A stretch of 64,000 bases of DNA from an uncultured Marinobacterium sp. (GTDB lineage Bacteria; Pseudomonadota; Gammaproteobacteria; Pseudomonadales; Balneatricaceae). Every line of letters begins with the position of its first letter. The first letter of the stretch is position 1. Location: NCBI GenBank assembly GCA_947501565.1, contig CANMWJ010000001.1, positions 124,001 through 188,000 of the forward strand, given 5' to 3'. Below are positions 35,067 through 44,914 of this stretch, piece by piece. A program made the position numbers and the translations under genes. The notes below the pieces were generated by a model. The model was not told the DNA's origin, did not search any database, and was given only the letters and a program-made list of their open reading frames with translations.

Positions 35067-35648
35067 ATGACAGAGTACCTCTTAATCCTGATCAGTACGG
35101 TGCTGGTAAATAACTTCGTACTGGTTCAATTCCTCGGCCTGTGTCCGTTTATGGGCGTCTCCAACAAACTGGAGACCGCTATGGGTATGTCGTTGGCGAC
35201 GACTTTCGTGCTGACGCTCTCCTCTGTCTGCAGTTATCTGGTGTACGCGTATCTGCTGCAACCGCTTGAGCTGGGTTACCTGCAAACCATCTCCTTCATC
35301 CTGGTGATCGCCGTCGTGGTGCAGTTCACCGAGATGGTGGTGCATAAAACCAGCCCGCTGCTCTACAAGGTACTGGGTATCTTCCTGCCCCTGATCACCA
35401 CCAACTGTGCGGTGTTGGGTGTAGCGCTGCTGAACATCAAAAAGCAGAACGATTTCCTGGATTCCATCGTCTACGGCTTCGGCGCGGCGGTGGGTTTCTC
35501 CCTGGCGCTGATCCTGTTCTCAGCGATGCGTGAGCGTATCGCCGTAGCGGACGTTCCGGCGCCGTTCAAAGGTTCCGCCATCGGTATGGTCACGGCGGGC
35601 CTGATGTCCCTGGCCTTTATGGGCTTTACCGGTCTGGTTCAGTTCTGA
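35067..35648 (+). CDS. rsxA: Rnf/Rsx electron transport complex subunit A
   Basis: Integral membrane subunit, 193 residues, six predicted segments. Opens [19 protein letters not shown] and carries [20 protein letters not shown] and [14 protein letters not shown], typical of RnfA, including the conserved cysteines facing each other in the fold. First gene of rsxABCDGE, which uses NADH/ferredoxin electron flow coupled to ion movement; in E. coli it also resets SoxR. Confidence 0.96.
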   Translation: MTEYLLILISTVLVNNFVLVQFLGLCPFMGVSNKLETAMGMSLATTFVLTLSSVCSYLVYAYLLQPLELGYLQTISFILVIAVVVQFTEMVVHKTSPLLYKVLGIFLPLITTNCAVLGVALLNIKKQNDFLDSIVYGFGAAVGFSLALILFSAMRERIAVADVPAPFKGSAIGMVTAGLMSLAFMGFTGLVQF

Positions 35649-35661
35649 GGCGGAGAGATAG

Positions 35662-36267
35662 ATGAACGCTGTAATCATTGCCATCTTAGTACTTGCCGTA
35701 CTGGCGCTGCTATTCGGGCTGCTGCTTGGGTATGCCTCTGTCCGTTTCCGTGTGGAAGGTAACCCGATTGTCGATCAGATCGACGAACTGCTGCCACAGA
35801 CCCAGTGTGGTCAGTGTGGTCATCCCGGTTGCCGTCCGTATGCAGAAGCGATCGCCAACGGCGAAGCGATCAACAAATGCCCGCCGGGTGGTCAGTCCAC
35901 CGTGGACGCGCTGGCGGACCTGCTGGATGTGGAAGCGCCTACGCTGGATGCGGAGGATGCCGGTGAACCGGTCAAATCCGTTGCTTATATTAGAGAAGAT
36001 GAGTGCATCGGCTGTACCAAATGCATTCAGGCCTGCCCGGTAGATGCGATCCTGGGTGCGGCGAAACAGATGCACACCGTGATCACCTCCGAATGTACCG
36101 GTTGTGATCTCTGCGTAGAACCTTGTCCGGTTGATTGTATTGATATGGTGCCAATTGAAACCACGCTGGGTACCTGGAAATGGGATATGCCCAAGCCGGG
36201 TGTCGAGCTGATTGCGACCGATCGTGGTCGGGGTGAAGCCTTCGCTGACCAAGGGGAGGCTGCCTGA
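35662..36267 (+). CDS. rsxB: Rnf/Rsx complex subunit B (iron-sulfur protein)
   Basis: 201 residues: N-terminal membrane anchor (about 5-25), a 4Fe-4S domain with CGQCGHPGC and a distal KCPPGG, and two ferredoxin clusters ([16 protein letters not shown] and [16 protein letters not shown], residues about 113-165). The stop overlaps the rsxC start (ATGA). 14 bp after rsxA. Confidence 0.96.
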   Translation: MNAVIIAILVLAVLALLFGLLLGYASVRFRVEGNPIVDQIDELLPQTQCGQCGHPGCRPYAEAIANGEAINKCPPGGQSTVDALADLLDVEAPTLDAEDAGEPVKSVAYIREDECIGCTKCIQACPVDAILGAAKQMHTVITSECTGCDLCVEPCPVDCIDMVPIETTLGTWKWDMPKPGVELIATDRGRGEAFADQGEAA

Positions 36268-39260
36268 TGACTCGTTTGCACAGTTTCCACGGTGGAATTC
36301 ATCCACCTGAGAACAAACGCCAGTCCAACGGCGCACCGATCGCACCCGCGCCGATCCCGGCACAGCTGGTTCTACCTCTGTCCCAGCACATTGGCGCACC
36401 CGCTGAACCGCTGGTCAAGGTCGGCGACCGGGTATTGAAAGGCCAGGTGATCGCTGAGCCGATCGGCCGCATCAGTGTCAGCCTGCACGCGCCAACCTCG
36501 GGGACCATCGTTGAGATCGGCCCGCGTCGCGTGCCGCACGCGTCTGGTATGGAAGGCCCTTGTATCGTCATCGATACTGATGGCCAGGATGAGTGGATCG
36601 AACACGCGGGGCTGGAGGATTACACCCAGTACAGCAAATCGGAGCTGATCAACTATATCCGTAATTCCGGTATTGCGGGTATGGGCGGTGCGGGTTTCCC
36701 GACTGACGTGAAACTGCACCTGGGCGACGACCATATCGTCAACACCCTGATCATCAACGCGGCCGAGTGTGAGCCTTATATCACCGCAGACGATATGCTG
36801 ATCCGTGAACGTGCGGCGCAGATCCTGGGTGGTATCGAAGTGATTGCCCACCTGCTGCAGCCGAGCCATATCCTGATCGGTATCGAGGACAACAAACCGC
36901 AGGCGATCCGGGCACTGGAAGACGCGGTACGCGGCAACCGCCTCAATATCGACGTGGTGGTTGTACCAACCAAATACCCGTCCGGTGGCGAAAAACAGCT
37001 GATCAAGCTGCTCACCGGGGTAGAAGTACCTAGCGGCAAGATCCCGGCGGATGTCGGTATCGTGTGTCAGAACGTAGGTACCGCCAACGCGATCTACCGC
37101 GCCGTACACCACGGCGAACCGCTGATCTCCCGTGTGGTGACGATCACCGGTGACGCGGTAAATCAGCGTCATAACCTGGATGTGCTGATCGGTACGCCGT
37201 ACAAAGACCTGCTGAATGCGTCTGACGTGCGTCGCGACGAGCTGTACCGCTTGGTGATGGGTGGCCCAATGATGGGCTTCACCATGAACAGCGAAGAGAT
37301 TCCGGTGGTGAAGACCACCAACTGCATCATTGCGGCAACTGAAGAGGAGATGCCTCCGGCACCGCCTGCATTGAGTTGTATCCGCTGTGGTATGTGCGAA
37401 CAGGTCTGCCCGGCTGAACTGCTGCCGCAGCAGCTGCACTGGTTCGCCAAGGGCAAGGAGTACGAGAAAGCCAAACACCACAATCTGTTCGATTGTATCG
37501 AATGTGGCGCCTGCTCCTTTGTCTGCCCAAGTAACATTCCACTGGTGCAGTACTACCGCAATGCCAAAGCCGAGATCCGTCAGGAGGAGGCTGAGAAGCA
37601 GAAAGCGGAATACGCACGTATGCGTTTCGAGGCGCGTCAGGCGCGTCTGGAACAGGAAAAAATTGAGAAAGAGTTGCGCCGTAAGGCCCGTGCTGAAGAA
37701 GCTGCTAAGGCGCAGGCGTCTAAGAAGGATAGTGCTGCCGCTAAACCGGCTGCTGCGCAGGATAACGTGAAGGCGCTTAAGACCGCCGCAGCGGTGGCGC
37801 GAACCAAGCTGAAGAAAGCGGAAAAAGCTTTCCTGGCGGCGCAGGAGAGCGGTGCGGATAACCTGGCTGAACTGGAAGCTGCGTTTAAGGTGGCTGAACA
37901 GAAGGCGCAGGACGCCCAGACTAAACTGGAGCAAGCCGAGAAAGGCGGTGCCCCAGCCGCTGCAGGCGCGCCGGATATCAAAGCGCTGAAAACTGCTGCC
38001 GCCGTAGCCCGTACCAAGCTGAAGAAAGCGCAGACGGCGCTGAAAGCTGCCGAAGAGAAAGGCCAGGATGGCGTCGAGCAGCTGCGTGATACTGTGACGG
38101 AGCTAGAAGCCAAGTCTGAGGCGGCACAAAAAGCCTACGACGATGCCCAGGCTGCACCGGCTCCGGTCGCCGCACCTGTGGATATCAAACAGTTGAAGAC
38201 TGCGGCTGCGGTCGCACGCACCAAGCTGAAACAGGCAGAAAAAGCACTGGCGAACGCACAGGATTCCGGTGAAGGCGATATCGCCGCACTGGAAGCCAAG
38301 GTCAAAGAACAGCAGGCCAAGGTAGAGAGTACGCAGAAAGCGTTCGAAGACGCGGAGCAGGGCGGCGGTGCTGCGCCTGCGACACCGGCCATCGATCTGG
38401 CTCCATTGAAAGAGGATATGGAGAAAGCGCTGGCCAAGGTGGAGAAAGCTGAAGTCGCTGCGAAGAACGCCGAAGAGAAAGGCCTGCCGACCGCTGAGAA
38501 GATGCGCGCCGGTGTGGATAAGCTGCGCGGCAAATACGAAGAGGCGAAGAAAGCCTTTGAGGATGCGCAGGCGCAGAACGCTAGTGCTGCTCCGGCTAAG
38601 CCAGCCATCGATCTGGCGCCGTTGAAAGAAGATATGGAGAAAGCGCTGGCGAAGGTCAAGAAAGCCGATGCCGCTGCGAAGAATGCCGAAGAGAAAGGCC
38701 TGCCAACGGCTGAGAAGATGCGTGCTGGTGTAGAGAAACTGCAGGGTAAATACGAAGAGGCGAAAAAAGCCTTTGAAGATGCCCAGGCACAAAACGCTGC
38801 CTCAGCTCCCGCACCGACCGTTAATCTGGACGAACTGAAGGCGGACATGGAAGCGGCACGCGGCAAAGTGGAAAAAGCTGAAGCGGCTGCCAAGAACGCC
38901 GAAGAGAAAGGTTTGCCAACGGCTGAGAAGATGCGTGCCGGTGTTGCGAAACTGCAGGGTAAATACGAGGAGGCGAAAAAAGCCTTTGAGGATGCCCAGC
39001 AGCAGAATGCTGCCTCCGCGCCCGCGCCCGCCGCCAACCTTGCAGAACTGAAAGCGGATATGGACGCAGCACGCGGCAAAGTGGAAAAAGCCGACGCGGC
39101 GGCAAAAAATGCCGAAGCTAAAGGTTTGCCGACCGCCGAGAAGATGCGCGCAGGCGTTGAAAAACTGCGTGGAAAATATGAAGAGGCCCGCTCCGCGTAT
39201 GAAGCGGCGGGGGGTGTTGTGGAGAACAACACCGAAGCTGACACCGTAACCCTCGATTGA
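36267..39260 (+). CDS. rsxC: Rnf/Rsx complex subunit C with long repeat tail
   Basis: NADH/FMN-binding peripheral subunit. Residues 1-430 are the conserved part: GGIHPPENK, SLBB-like fold, GMGGAGFPTDVKL (nucleotide region), and clusters CIRCGMCEQVCP (about 372) and CIECGACSFVCP (about 411). Residues 431-498 are a charged helix. Residues 499-997 are two families of 69-75-residue Ala/Lys/Glu repeats. At 997 residues it is longer than the E. coli protein (about 740), whose tail is also repetitive. Start ATG overlaps rsxB. Confidence 0.95.
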   Translation: MTRLHSFHGGIHPPENKRQSNGAPIAPAPIPAQLVLPLSQHIGAPAEPLVKVGDRVLKGQVIAEPIGRISVSLHAPTSGTIVEIGPRRVPHASGMEGPCIVIDTDGQDEWIEHAGLEDYTQYSKSELINYIRNSGIAGMGGAGFPTDVKLHLGDDHIVNTLIINAAECEPYITADDMLIRERAAQILGGIEVIAHLLQPSHILIGIEDNKPQAIRALEDAVRGNRLNIDVVVVPTKYPSGGEKQLIKLLTGVEVPSGKIPADVGIVCQNVGTANAIYRAVHHGEPLISRVVTITGDAVNQRHNLDVLIGTPYKDLLNASDVRRDELYRLVMGGPMMGFTMNSEEIPVVKTTNCIIAATEEEMPPAPPALSCIRCGMCEQVCPAELLPQQLHWFAKGKEYEKAKHHNLFDCIECGACSFVCPSNIPLVQYYRNAKAEIRQEEAEKQKAEYARMRFEARQARLEQEKIEKELRRKARAEEAAKAQASKKDSAAAKPAAAQDNVKALKTAAAVARTKLKKAEKAFLAAQESGADNLAELEAAFKVAEQKAQDAQTKLEQAEKGGAPAAAGAPDIKALKTAAAVARTKLKKAQTALKAAEEKGQDGVEQLRDTVTELEAKSEAAQKAYDDAQAAPAPVAAPVDIKQLKTAAAVARTKLKQAEKALANAQDSGEGDIAALEAKVKEQQAKVESTQKAFEDAEQGGGAAPATPAIDLAPLKEDMEKALAKVEKAEVAAKNAEEKGLPTAEKMRAGVDKLRGKYEEAKKAFEDAQAQNASAAPAKPAIDLAPLKEDMEKALAKVKKADAAAKNAEEKGLPTAEKMRAGVEKLQGKYEEAKKAFEDAQAQNAASAPAPTVNLDELKADMEAARGKVEKAEAAAKNAEEKGLPTAEKMRAGVAKLQGKYEEAKKAFEDAQQQNAASAPAPAANLAELKADMDAARGKVEKADAAAKNAEAKGLPTAEKMRAGVEKLRGKYEEARSAYEAAGGVVENNTEADTVTLD
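37761..38390 (+). repeat. RsxC tail repeats, family A (3 copies)
   Basis: Three tandem units of about 69-70 codons beginning at residues 499, 570 and 639, each opening (V/I)K(A/Q)LKTAAAVARTKLK and ending in an Ala-Pro hinge. Predicted alpha-helical hairpins. Confidence 0.85.
38391..39260 (+). repeat. RsxC tail repeats, family B (4 copies)
   Basis: Four units of 71-75 codons starting at residues 709, 781, 852 and 923, each with AAKNAEEKGLPTAEKMRAGV (EAKG in the last copy) and KYEEAKKAFEDAQ. DNA identity between copies is high, so this is a recombination-prone stretch. Confidence 0.85.
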
Positions 39261-39278
39261 GTAAGGACCGACTGATCA

Positions 39279-40340
39279 ATGGCTTTAATTCGATCCAGTT
39301 CTCCCCACCTGCATAAGGTAAACAGCACCGGTGACGTGATGCGCACGGTGCTGCTGGCGACCCTGCCGGGTCTGGCCGCGATGACCTTCTTCTTTGGTTG
39401 GGGCACCCTGATCAATGTGATCTGGGCATCACTGCTCGCTGTGGGGTTTGAAGCGGCAATCATGAAGCTGCGTAACCGCCCGGTCAGCTTCTACCTGAAA
39501 GACTACAGCGCTGTGGTCACCGCTGTGCTGCTGGCGCTGGCACTGCCGCCGTTTGCGGCCTGGTGGGTCACCCTGGTGGGTGTCTTTGTCGCCATTGTGG
39601 TGGCCAAACACCTGTACGGTGGTTTGGGCCAGAACCCGTTTAATCCGGCGATGGTGGCCTATGCTCTGCTGCTGATCTCCTTTCCGGTTGAGATGACCCG
39701 CTGGACCGCACCCTTTGTGCTGGTGGATGCGGAAAGCAGCTGGAGTGTGCTGAGCCTGGGCGATACCCTGGCGATGATCTTTGGCGGCCTTGATGCCTCC
39801 ATGATCGACACTTATACCGGTGCGACACCGCTGGACGCCTTGCGCCACCGTGGTGGCCTGACCACCGAAGAGGCGTGGCGTCAGGTACCAGTGCTGGCAG
39901 ACGGCATCGGCGCATGGCACGCGGTGAGCGCTGCCTACGTGATGGGTGGTGTGTTCCTGCTCTACCGCAAGGTTTTTACCTGGCATACACCGGTGGCAAT
40001 GCTGGGCTCGCTGGCGGTGCTGTCGACCCTGTTCTTCGCGGTTGAACCTGATTACTTTCCCGATCCGTTTTTCCACCTGACTGTGGGTGGCACCATGCTG
40101 GGCGCATTCTTTATCGCCACCGATCCGGTAACGGCTGCGACCAGTAACAAGGGTAAAATCTACTACGGCATCGGTATCGGTCTGCTGATCTTTGTTATCC
40201 GAACCTGGGGTGGTTATCCCGATGCGGTGGCCTTTGCGGTGTTGCTGATGAACCTGACCGCGCCGTTTATCGACCAGTACACCCAGCCGCGTACCTACGG
40301 GCACGCTAAAGCGAACCGTGGCATGAAGGGAGACGCCTGA
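39279..40340 (+). CDS. rsxD: Rnf/Rsx complex subunit D
   Basis: 353 residues, about nine membrane segments. Conserved SSPHLHKVNSTGDVMRTVLLA at the N terminus, FNPAMVAYALLLISFP, and the covalent FMN attachment region TGATPLDALR (Thr in the S/T-GAT motif, near residue 187). The rsxG start overlaps its stop by one base. Confidence 0.95.
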   Translation: MALIRSSSPHLHKVNSTGDVMRTVLLATLPGLAAMTFFFGWGTLINVIWASLLAVGFEAAIMKLRNRPVSFYLKDYSAVVTAVLLALALPPFAAWWVTLVGVFVAIVVAKHLYGGLGQNPFNPAMVAYALLLISFPVEMTRWTAPFVLVDAESSWSVLSLGDTLAMIFGGLDASMIDTYTGATPLDALRHRGGLTTEEAWRQVPVLADGIGAWHAVSAAYVMGGVFLLYRKVFTWHTPVAMLGSLAVLSTLFFAVEPDYFPDPFFHLTVGGTMLGAFFIATDPVTAATSNKGKIYYGIGIGLLIFVIRTWGGYPDAVAFAVLLMNLTAPFIDQYTQPRTYGHAKANRGMKGDA

Positions 40341-40975
40341 TGGAGATGTTTTCTGCGATTCGCACCAGTACGCTGGGTATCACCATCTTTGCGGTGGTGA
40401 CGGCCGGTCTGATTGCGGTGACTCAGGTATCCACTAAGTCCCTTATCGAACACAACGTGCGTGAAGCTCAGGCGAAAGCGCTGTACGAGATCGTGCCGCG
40501 TGACAGCATTGAGAACGATCTGCTGGACGATACCGTGGCGTTTGTAGCACCTGAACTGCTGGGCCATGAAGAACCGGCAGATGCCTACCGTGCGCGTCGT
40601 AACGGTGAAGTGAGCACCGTTATCATGCCTGTGGTTGCGCCGGACGGTTATAGCGGTTCGATCAATATGATTGTGGGTATCAATCGCGACGGCACCGTTG
40701 CTGGCGTGCGCGTACTGGAACACAAGGAAACACCGGGATTGGGTGATAAGGTCGACCTGAAAAAATCCGATTGGGTGCTGAGCTTCAACGGCCTGACCAG
40801 TGAGGGTGACAAAGACCCGAACTGGGCGGTGCAGAAAGACGGCGGTCAGTTTGACCAGTTTACCGGTGCGACCATTACACCACGTGCTGTGGTGAATGCC
40901 ACCGGCCGTGCGCTGGCGTATTTCCGAATCAATAAGGCGGCGCTGCTGGGGCCGGCTCTCAAGGGGGCGAACTGA
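40340..40975 (+). CDS. rsxG: Rnf/Rsx complex subunit G (covalent flavoprotein)
   Basis: 211 residues: one N-terminal membrane anchor (about 13-30) and a periplasmic FMN-binding domain. The flavinylation motif is in [15 protein letters not shown] (TGAT, near residue 177), with [11 protein letters not shown] upstream. ATG shares a base with the rsxD stop. Confidence 0.95.
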   Translation: MEMFSAIRTSTLGITIFAVVTAGLIAVTQVSTKSLIEHNVREAQAKALYEIVPRDSIENDLLDDTVAFVAPELLGHEEPADAYRARRNGEVSTVIMPVVAPDGYSGSINMIVGINRDGTVAGVRVLEHKETPGLGDKVDLKKSDWVLSFNGLTSEGDKDPNWAVQKDGGQFDQFTGATITPRAVVNATGRALAYFRINKAALLGPALKGAN

Positions 40976-40980
40976 TCACT

Positions 40981-41676
40981 ATGGACGCTAAGAAAATTAC
41001 GCTGGATGGTCTCTGGGACAACAACCCTGCGCTGGTGCAGCTGCTGGGCCTCTGTCCACTGCTGGCGGTCACCGGTTCCGTGGTTAACGCCATCGGCTTG
41101 GGCCTGGCGAGTACCATCGTATTGCTGGGCTCCAACCTGACCATCTCCGCTTTCCGTCAGTTTGTACCAACCTCGGTACGTCTGCCGATCTTTGTGATGA
41201 TCATCGCATCCTTTGTAACCGCGATTGAGCTACTGATGCAGGCGTTCACCTACGAGTTGTATCAGATCCTCGGTATCTTTATCCCACTGATCGTAACCAA
41301 CTGCGCGATCATGGGCCGTGCGGATGCCTTTGCCAGCAAGAACCCAGTGCCGGCGTCGTTGCTCGATGGCCTGATGATGGGTGTTGGTTTTACTGCCGTG
41401 CTGGTGGTGCTGGGCGCGATGCGTGAAGCGTTGGGTTCCGGTACGTTGTTCGCCGATATGCAGCTGCTGTTTGGTGCTAGTGCCGAAAGCTGGAAGATCG
41501 TTCTGGTGGATGATTACCCAGGCTTCCTGTTCGCGGTATTGCCGCCGGGAGCGTTCGTGGGCATGGGTCTGCTGATCGCGCTGAAAAATATCATCGACGA
41601 TCGTCTCAACGCCCGTCGTCAGGCGGCCACGCCAGATACGCCAAAAACTACAGAACGCGTTCGCGTTACCGGTTAA
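40981..41676 (+). CDS. rsxE: Rnf/Rsx complex subunit E
   Basis: 231 residues, six membrane segments, paralogous to Rsx[25 protein letters not shown] and [19 protein letters not shown] carry the paired cysteines. Start ATG 40981, 5 bp after rsxG. Last gene of the complex; a hairpin and two signalling genes follow before nth. Confidence 0.95.
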   Translation: MDAKKITLDGLWDNNPALVQLLGLCPLLAVTGSVVNAIGLGLASTIVLLGSNLTISAFRQFVPTSVRLPIFVMIIASFVTAIELLMQAFTYELYQILGIFIPLIVTNCAIMGRADAFASKNPVPASLLDGLMMGVGFTAVLVVLGAMREALGSGTLFADMQLLFGASAESWKIVLVDDYPGFLFAVLPPGAFVGMGLLIALKNIIDDRLNARRQAATPDTPKTTERVRVTG

Positions 41677-41686
41677 TTACCGCTTC

Positions 41687-41720
41687 GGAGGTACCTCGCA
41701 TATACTGCGAAGGTGCCTCC
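41687..41720 (+). other. Hairpin after rsxE
   Basis: GGAGGTACCTCGCA folds onto TGCGAAGGTGCCTCC with small mismatches and a 5-nt loop. No T tract follows, so it may be a 3' stability element or weak end for the rsx message. Confidence 0.5.
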
Positions 41721-41808
41721 ATCTGCTTGAAATTCCACATTGTTTTCACACTGAAGATTCGATAGGCTGAGACCTTTCTGCAACTTGCTGCACAAAGGGA
41801 GCTGTGGT

Positions 41809-42789
41809 GTGAGCAGTCCTATACCTGTCGTGATCTGTGATGACTCCAACCTGGCCCGTAAGCAGATGGCCAGGGCGCTGACCCACTGGAACGTCGACAT
41901 CACTTTCGCGGAGCACGGTCTTACCGCTTTAGAACAGATCCGCGCCGGGCGTGGCGATGTAATGTTCCTCGATCTCAATATGCCGATCATGGACGGTTAT
42001 CAGGTGTTGGAGCGGATTCGTCGAGACGATCTGCCCACCATGGTGATCGTTGTTTCCGGTGATATTCAGCCAGAGGCCCGCAAGCAGGTCATTGAGATGG
42101 GCGCGCTGGATTTTATCCAGAAACCGTTCACCGAAGAGATCGTCTCTGACGTACTGCGCCGTTATGGCTTGCTCAGCGAACTGTCCGGCGAAGCCGTCGA
42201 GTCTCAGGAGAGCGATGATACGGTTGCGTTGCCCGATTATTATCAGGAGATCGCCAACGTCGCGATGGGACGTGCAGGTGATCGTCTGGCCCGCTTCCTC
42301 AACTCCTTCGTGCACCTGCCTGTACCTGATGTAAAAACCATCAGCCGCCATACTCTGGAACAGAAATTTAAGACCTCGGCAGAACTGAATGACCGTATTG
42401 TGTCGCAAGGGTTTGTTGGGGCAGGCATTGCCGGTGAGGCGTTGCTGACGCTACCGCATGATTGCTTTGAACCTTTGGCCAAGCTGCTGGAGGTGGAGTT
42501 CCGGCCAACGATTGAGCTGGAGAACGAGCTGCTGATGGATGTGGCGAACACCCTGATCGGCGCCTTCCTGCAGACCTTTGCCAAGCAGCTGGATATTGAG
42601 TTCAGCTTCGGTACGCCGGTGATCCTGCCGCCGTTGAAGCAACTGCCAACCCAGGGCGGTCACTGGGAAAAGACTATGGCCATTACCATCGAATATGGAT
42701 TGCACGAACGCCAGATCAGCTGCGAGCTGATGCTGGTATTCAGCGAAGACTCTCTGCCAGCGTTACGTAAACTGAGTGACTTTTTCTGA
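41809..42789 (+). CDS. Response regulator with C-terminal CheC-like domain
   Basis: 326 residues. Receiver domain 5-120: acidic pair at 11-12 (ICDDSN), phosphoacceptor D55 (VMFLDLNMP), SGD switch region and conserved lysine in FIQKPF. Residues about 170-326 resemble the CheC/CheX phosphatase fold, with an acidic-x-x-Asn motif in LLMDVANTLIGAFL. CheC proteins dephosphorylate receivers, so this may control its own or another receiver. Start GTG 41809 with GGGAG 7 nt upstream. Its stop overlaps the next gene's start (TGATG). Confidence 0.8.
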   Translation: MSSPIPVVICDDSNLARKQMARALTHWNVDITFAEHGLTALEQIRAGRGDVMFLDLNMPIMDGYQVLERIRRDDLPTMVIVVSGDIQPEARKQVIEMGALDFIQKPFTEEIVSDVLRRYGLLSELSGEAVESQESDDTVALPDYYQEIANVAMGRAGDRLARFLNSFVHLPVPDVKTISRHTLEQKFKTSAELNDRIVSQGFVGAGIAGEALLTLPHDCFEPLAKLLEVEFRPTIELENELLMDVANTLIGAFLQTFAKQLDIEFSFGTPVILPPLKQLPTQGGHWEKTMAITIEYGLHERQISCELMLVFSEDSLPALRKLSDFF

Positions 42790-43757
42790 TGGAAGCGAAT
42801 AAACAAAGTCTCAACATTGAAGAGGTCCACTGGCATCTGGGGCTGCTGCAGAACCTGGATGTAGGCCTGATCGTGATGGACAGCCAGTATCAGGTGCACC
42901 TGTGGAACAGCTTTATGTCCAACCACTCGGGTGTGGGCCCCGCCACAGCACGTGCAGAGTCGCTTTTCAGTTTATTCCCCGATCTGCCAGCGAAATGGCT
43001 GCGTCATAAGATCGACAGCGTGTTTCAGCTGAAAAGCCCGGTGTATATCACCTGGGAGCAGCGTCCCTACCTGTTTGAGTTTAAGAGCCAGCGCCCGATT
43101 ACCGGTGAAGCGGCACTGATGTACCAGAACGTGACCCTGATTCCGCTGACCTCACCCTCAGGTGAGGTGGAGTACGTGGGCATTATCATCTACGACGTTA
43201 CCGATACCGCAGTGAGCAAGCTGGCCCTGCAGGATGTAAACGCACAGCTGCAGGACCTGAGCCGGGAAGACCGTCTCACAGGCCTCTACAACCGTGGTTA
43301 CTGGGAGGAGCTGCTGGAGCAGGAGCTGAGCCGTTACCTGCGTAATCAGGAAGCCTGTAGCCTGATCATGCTGGATATCGACCACTTCAAAGCGGTGAAC
43401 GACACCTATGGTCATCCGGCGGGTGACGAGGTGATCCGACAGATCGCCGGGTTATTGTCCAAACATGCACGTAAGACCGATTTTGTCGGGCGTTACGGCG
43501 GTGAGGAGTTCGGCGTTATCCTGACCGGTACCAATGCCTCGCAGGCCGAGACGGTGGCCGAGCGTTTGCGCCGTGCCGCAGAGATGGTTGAGGTGGAGTA
43601 CGAAGGTCAGTCTATTACCGTGACCATCAGCCTGGGTATCGCTGAACTGCAGCCGGAAACTCAGAATCATGAGCAGTGGGTGGCACAGGCTGACCATGCG
43701 CTCTATCGCTCAAAAGAGAACGGCCGTAACCAGTACAACGTTTTCGGCCACGGATGA
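42789..43757 (+). CDS. Diguanylate cyclase (PAS-GGDEF)
   Basis: 322 residues. An N-terminal PAS-like sensor (about 15-135; NLDVGLIVMDSQYQVHLWN) is linked by a coiled coil to a GGDEF domain (about 158-318). The active-site loop is GGEEF with catalytic residues intact, and the RxxD inhibitory site (RKTD) lies exactly five residues before it, so product inhibition is expected. DIDHFKAVNDTYGHPAGD is canonical. It is translationally coupled to the receiver-CheC gene, suggesting one signalling unit. Confidence 0.92.
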   Translation: MEANKQSLNIEEVHWHLGLLQNLDVGLIVMDSQYQVHLWNSFMSNHSGVGPATARAESLFSLFPDLPAKWLRHKIDSVFQLKSPVYITWEQRPYLFEFKSQRPITGEAALMYQNVTLIPLTSPSGEVEYVGIIIYDVTDTAVSKLALQDVNAQLQDLSREDRLTGLYNRGYWEELLEQELSRYLRNQEACSLIMLDIDHFKAVNDTYGHPAGDEVIRQIAGLLSKHARKTDFVGRYGGEEFGVILTGTNASQAETVAERLRRAAEMVEVEYEGQSITVTISLGIAELQPETQNHEQWVAQADHALYRSKENGRNQYNVFGHG

Positions 43758-43832
43758 CTGTCAGCGGGGGCTGCTTTATGATGGCGGCCTCCAAGTACGA
43801 AATGCTGCCTCAGCCGCTGCCAGAAGATCGTT

Positions 43833-44477
43833 ATGAACAAACAGAAACGCCACGAAATTTTTGCCCGCCTGCGGGATGACAATCCCAATCCCACCACCGA
43901 GCTGGAATACAGTAACCCGTTCGAGCTGCTGATCGCGGTGATCCTCTCTGCGCAGGCAACCGACGTTGGCGTCAACAAAGCTACCCGCAAACTTTATCCT
44001 GTCGCTAATACGCCGGAAGCGATCTATGCGCTGGGAGTGGATGGTCTGAAGGAGTACATCAAAACCATCGGTCTGTTTAACGCCAAAGCGGAAAACGTGA
44101 TCAAAACCTGTCGCATGCTGATCGACCTGCACAACTCTGAAGTGCCACAGACGCGTAAAGAGCTGGAAGCGTTGCCGGGAGTGGGGCGTAAAACGGCCAA
44201 CGTGGTGCTGAATACAGCATTCGGTCAGCCGACCATGGCGGTGGACACTCATATCTACCGCGTCTCTAACCGCACGAAGATTGCACCGGGTAAAAACGTC
44301 AACGAAGTGGAAGATAAGTTGCTGCGCTTCGTGCCTAAGGAGTTTTTGCAGGATGCCCATCACTGGCTGATTTTGCTGGGGCGTTATGTGTGTACCGCGC
44401 GTAAACCCAAATGCGGTATCTGCCTGATCGAAGATCTGTGCGAATACAAAGATAAGACCGAATACGCCAGCGAATAA
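43833..44477 (+). CDS. nth: Endonuclease III
   Basis: Base excision repair glycosylase/AP lyase for oxidised pyrimidines. The 214 residues have the helix-hairpin-helix LPGVGRKTANVVL with catalytic Lys near 120, catalytic Asp in VDTHIYRVSNR, and the 4Fe-4S cluster loop CTARKPKCGICLIEDLC at the C terminus. In many relatives nth directly follows rsxE; here two signalling genes intervene. Confidence 0.97.
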   Translation: MNKQKRHEIFARLRDDNPNPTTELEYSNPFELLIAVILSAQATDVGVNKATRKLYPVANTPEAIYALGVDGLKEYIKTIGLFNAKAENVIKTCRMLIDLHNSEVPQTRKELEALPGVGRKTANVVLNTAFGQPTMAVDTHIYRVSNRTKIAPGKNVNEVEDKLLRFVPKEFLQDAHHWLILLGRYVCTARKPKCGICLIEDLCEYKDKTEYASE

Positions 44478-44495
44478 TTCAGCCTGCGGGCGGCG

Positions 44496-44741
44496 TTAGC
44501 GGGAGAAGAAAAGCGGCGTATACGCCTGTATGCGTCGATCCCCGAAAAAGGACTGGTCCAGATGTTTGGACAGGAACGCTGCCTCAAGCCGGTCGATATC
44601 CATCTCCACGAATGCCATCACCTTATCCGGGTTGCCGTCGTTGTTTAAGGTGATTTTCTGAATACGTGTATCCCCTTTGAGCATATCGACGATGTGCTCT
44701 TCTGTGATGTGTGCTGGCAGGTTACTGAGTGTAATAACCAT
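44496..44741 (-). CDS. Small RRM-like protein, copy 1
   Basis: 81 residues with the beta-alpha-beta layout of an RNA recognition motif: MVITLSNLPAHITEEHIVDM (RNP2-like LxNLP), NPDKVMAFVEM (RNP1-like), and the end IQAYTPLFFSR. It is a clear paralogue of the protein at 44915-45160, sharing the spacing and the A-Y-x-PLFFS tail. ATG 44741; the frame extends upstream to 44825 without resemblance to the sister copy. Family name not known to me; RNA binding is inferred. Confidence 0.6.
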   Translation of the reverse strand: MVITLSNLPAHITEEHIVDMLKGDTRIQKITLNNDGNPDKVMAFVEMDIDRLEAAFLSKHLDQSFFGDRRIQAYTPLFFSR

Positions 44742-44914
44742 GGTGCACGGCTCAACGTTGGGTTTTCGTAGTCTCGACAAGCGGTGCCGCCGGTTGAGAT
44801 GGCAATCACCGGCGTGTCGGTTCACAAAAGTCAGTCCGTTGTCACTTTTAAGTATGGCCTACTGCACCCACTTTGATAGTGGAAAAGGCACGTATTATCT
44901 GGGGGTATTCTGAC

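Noticed and set aside
37761-39260. Tandem repeats as a possible CRISPR or satellite array
   Set aside because: The period is about 210 bp, in frame, and encodes a continuous Ala/Lys/Glu helix inside rsxC.
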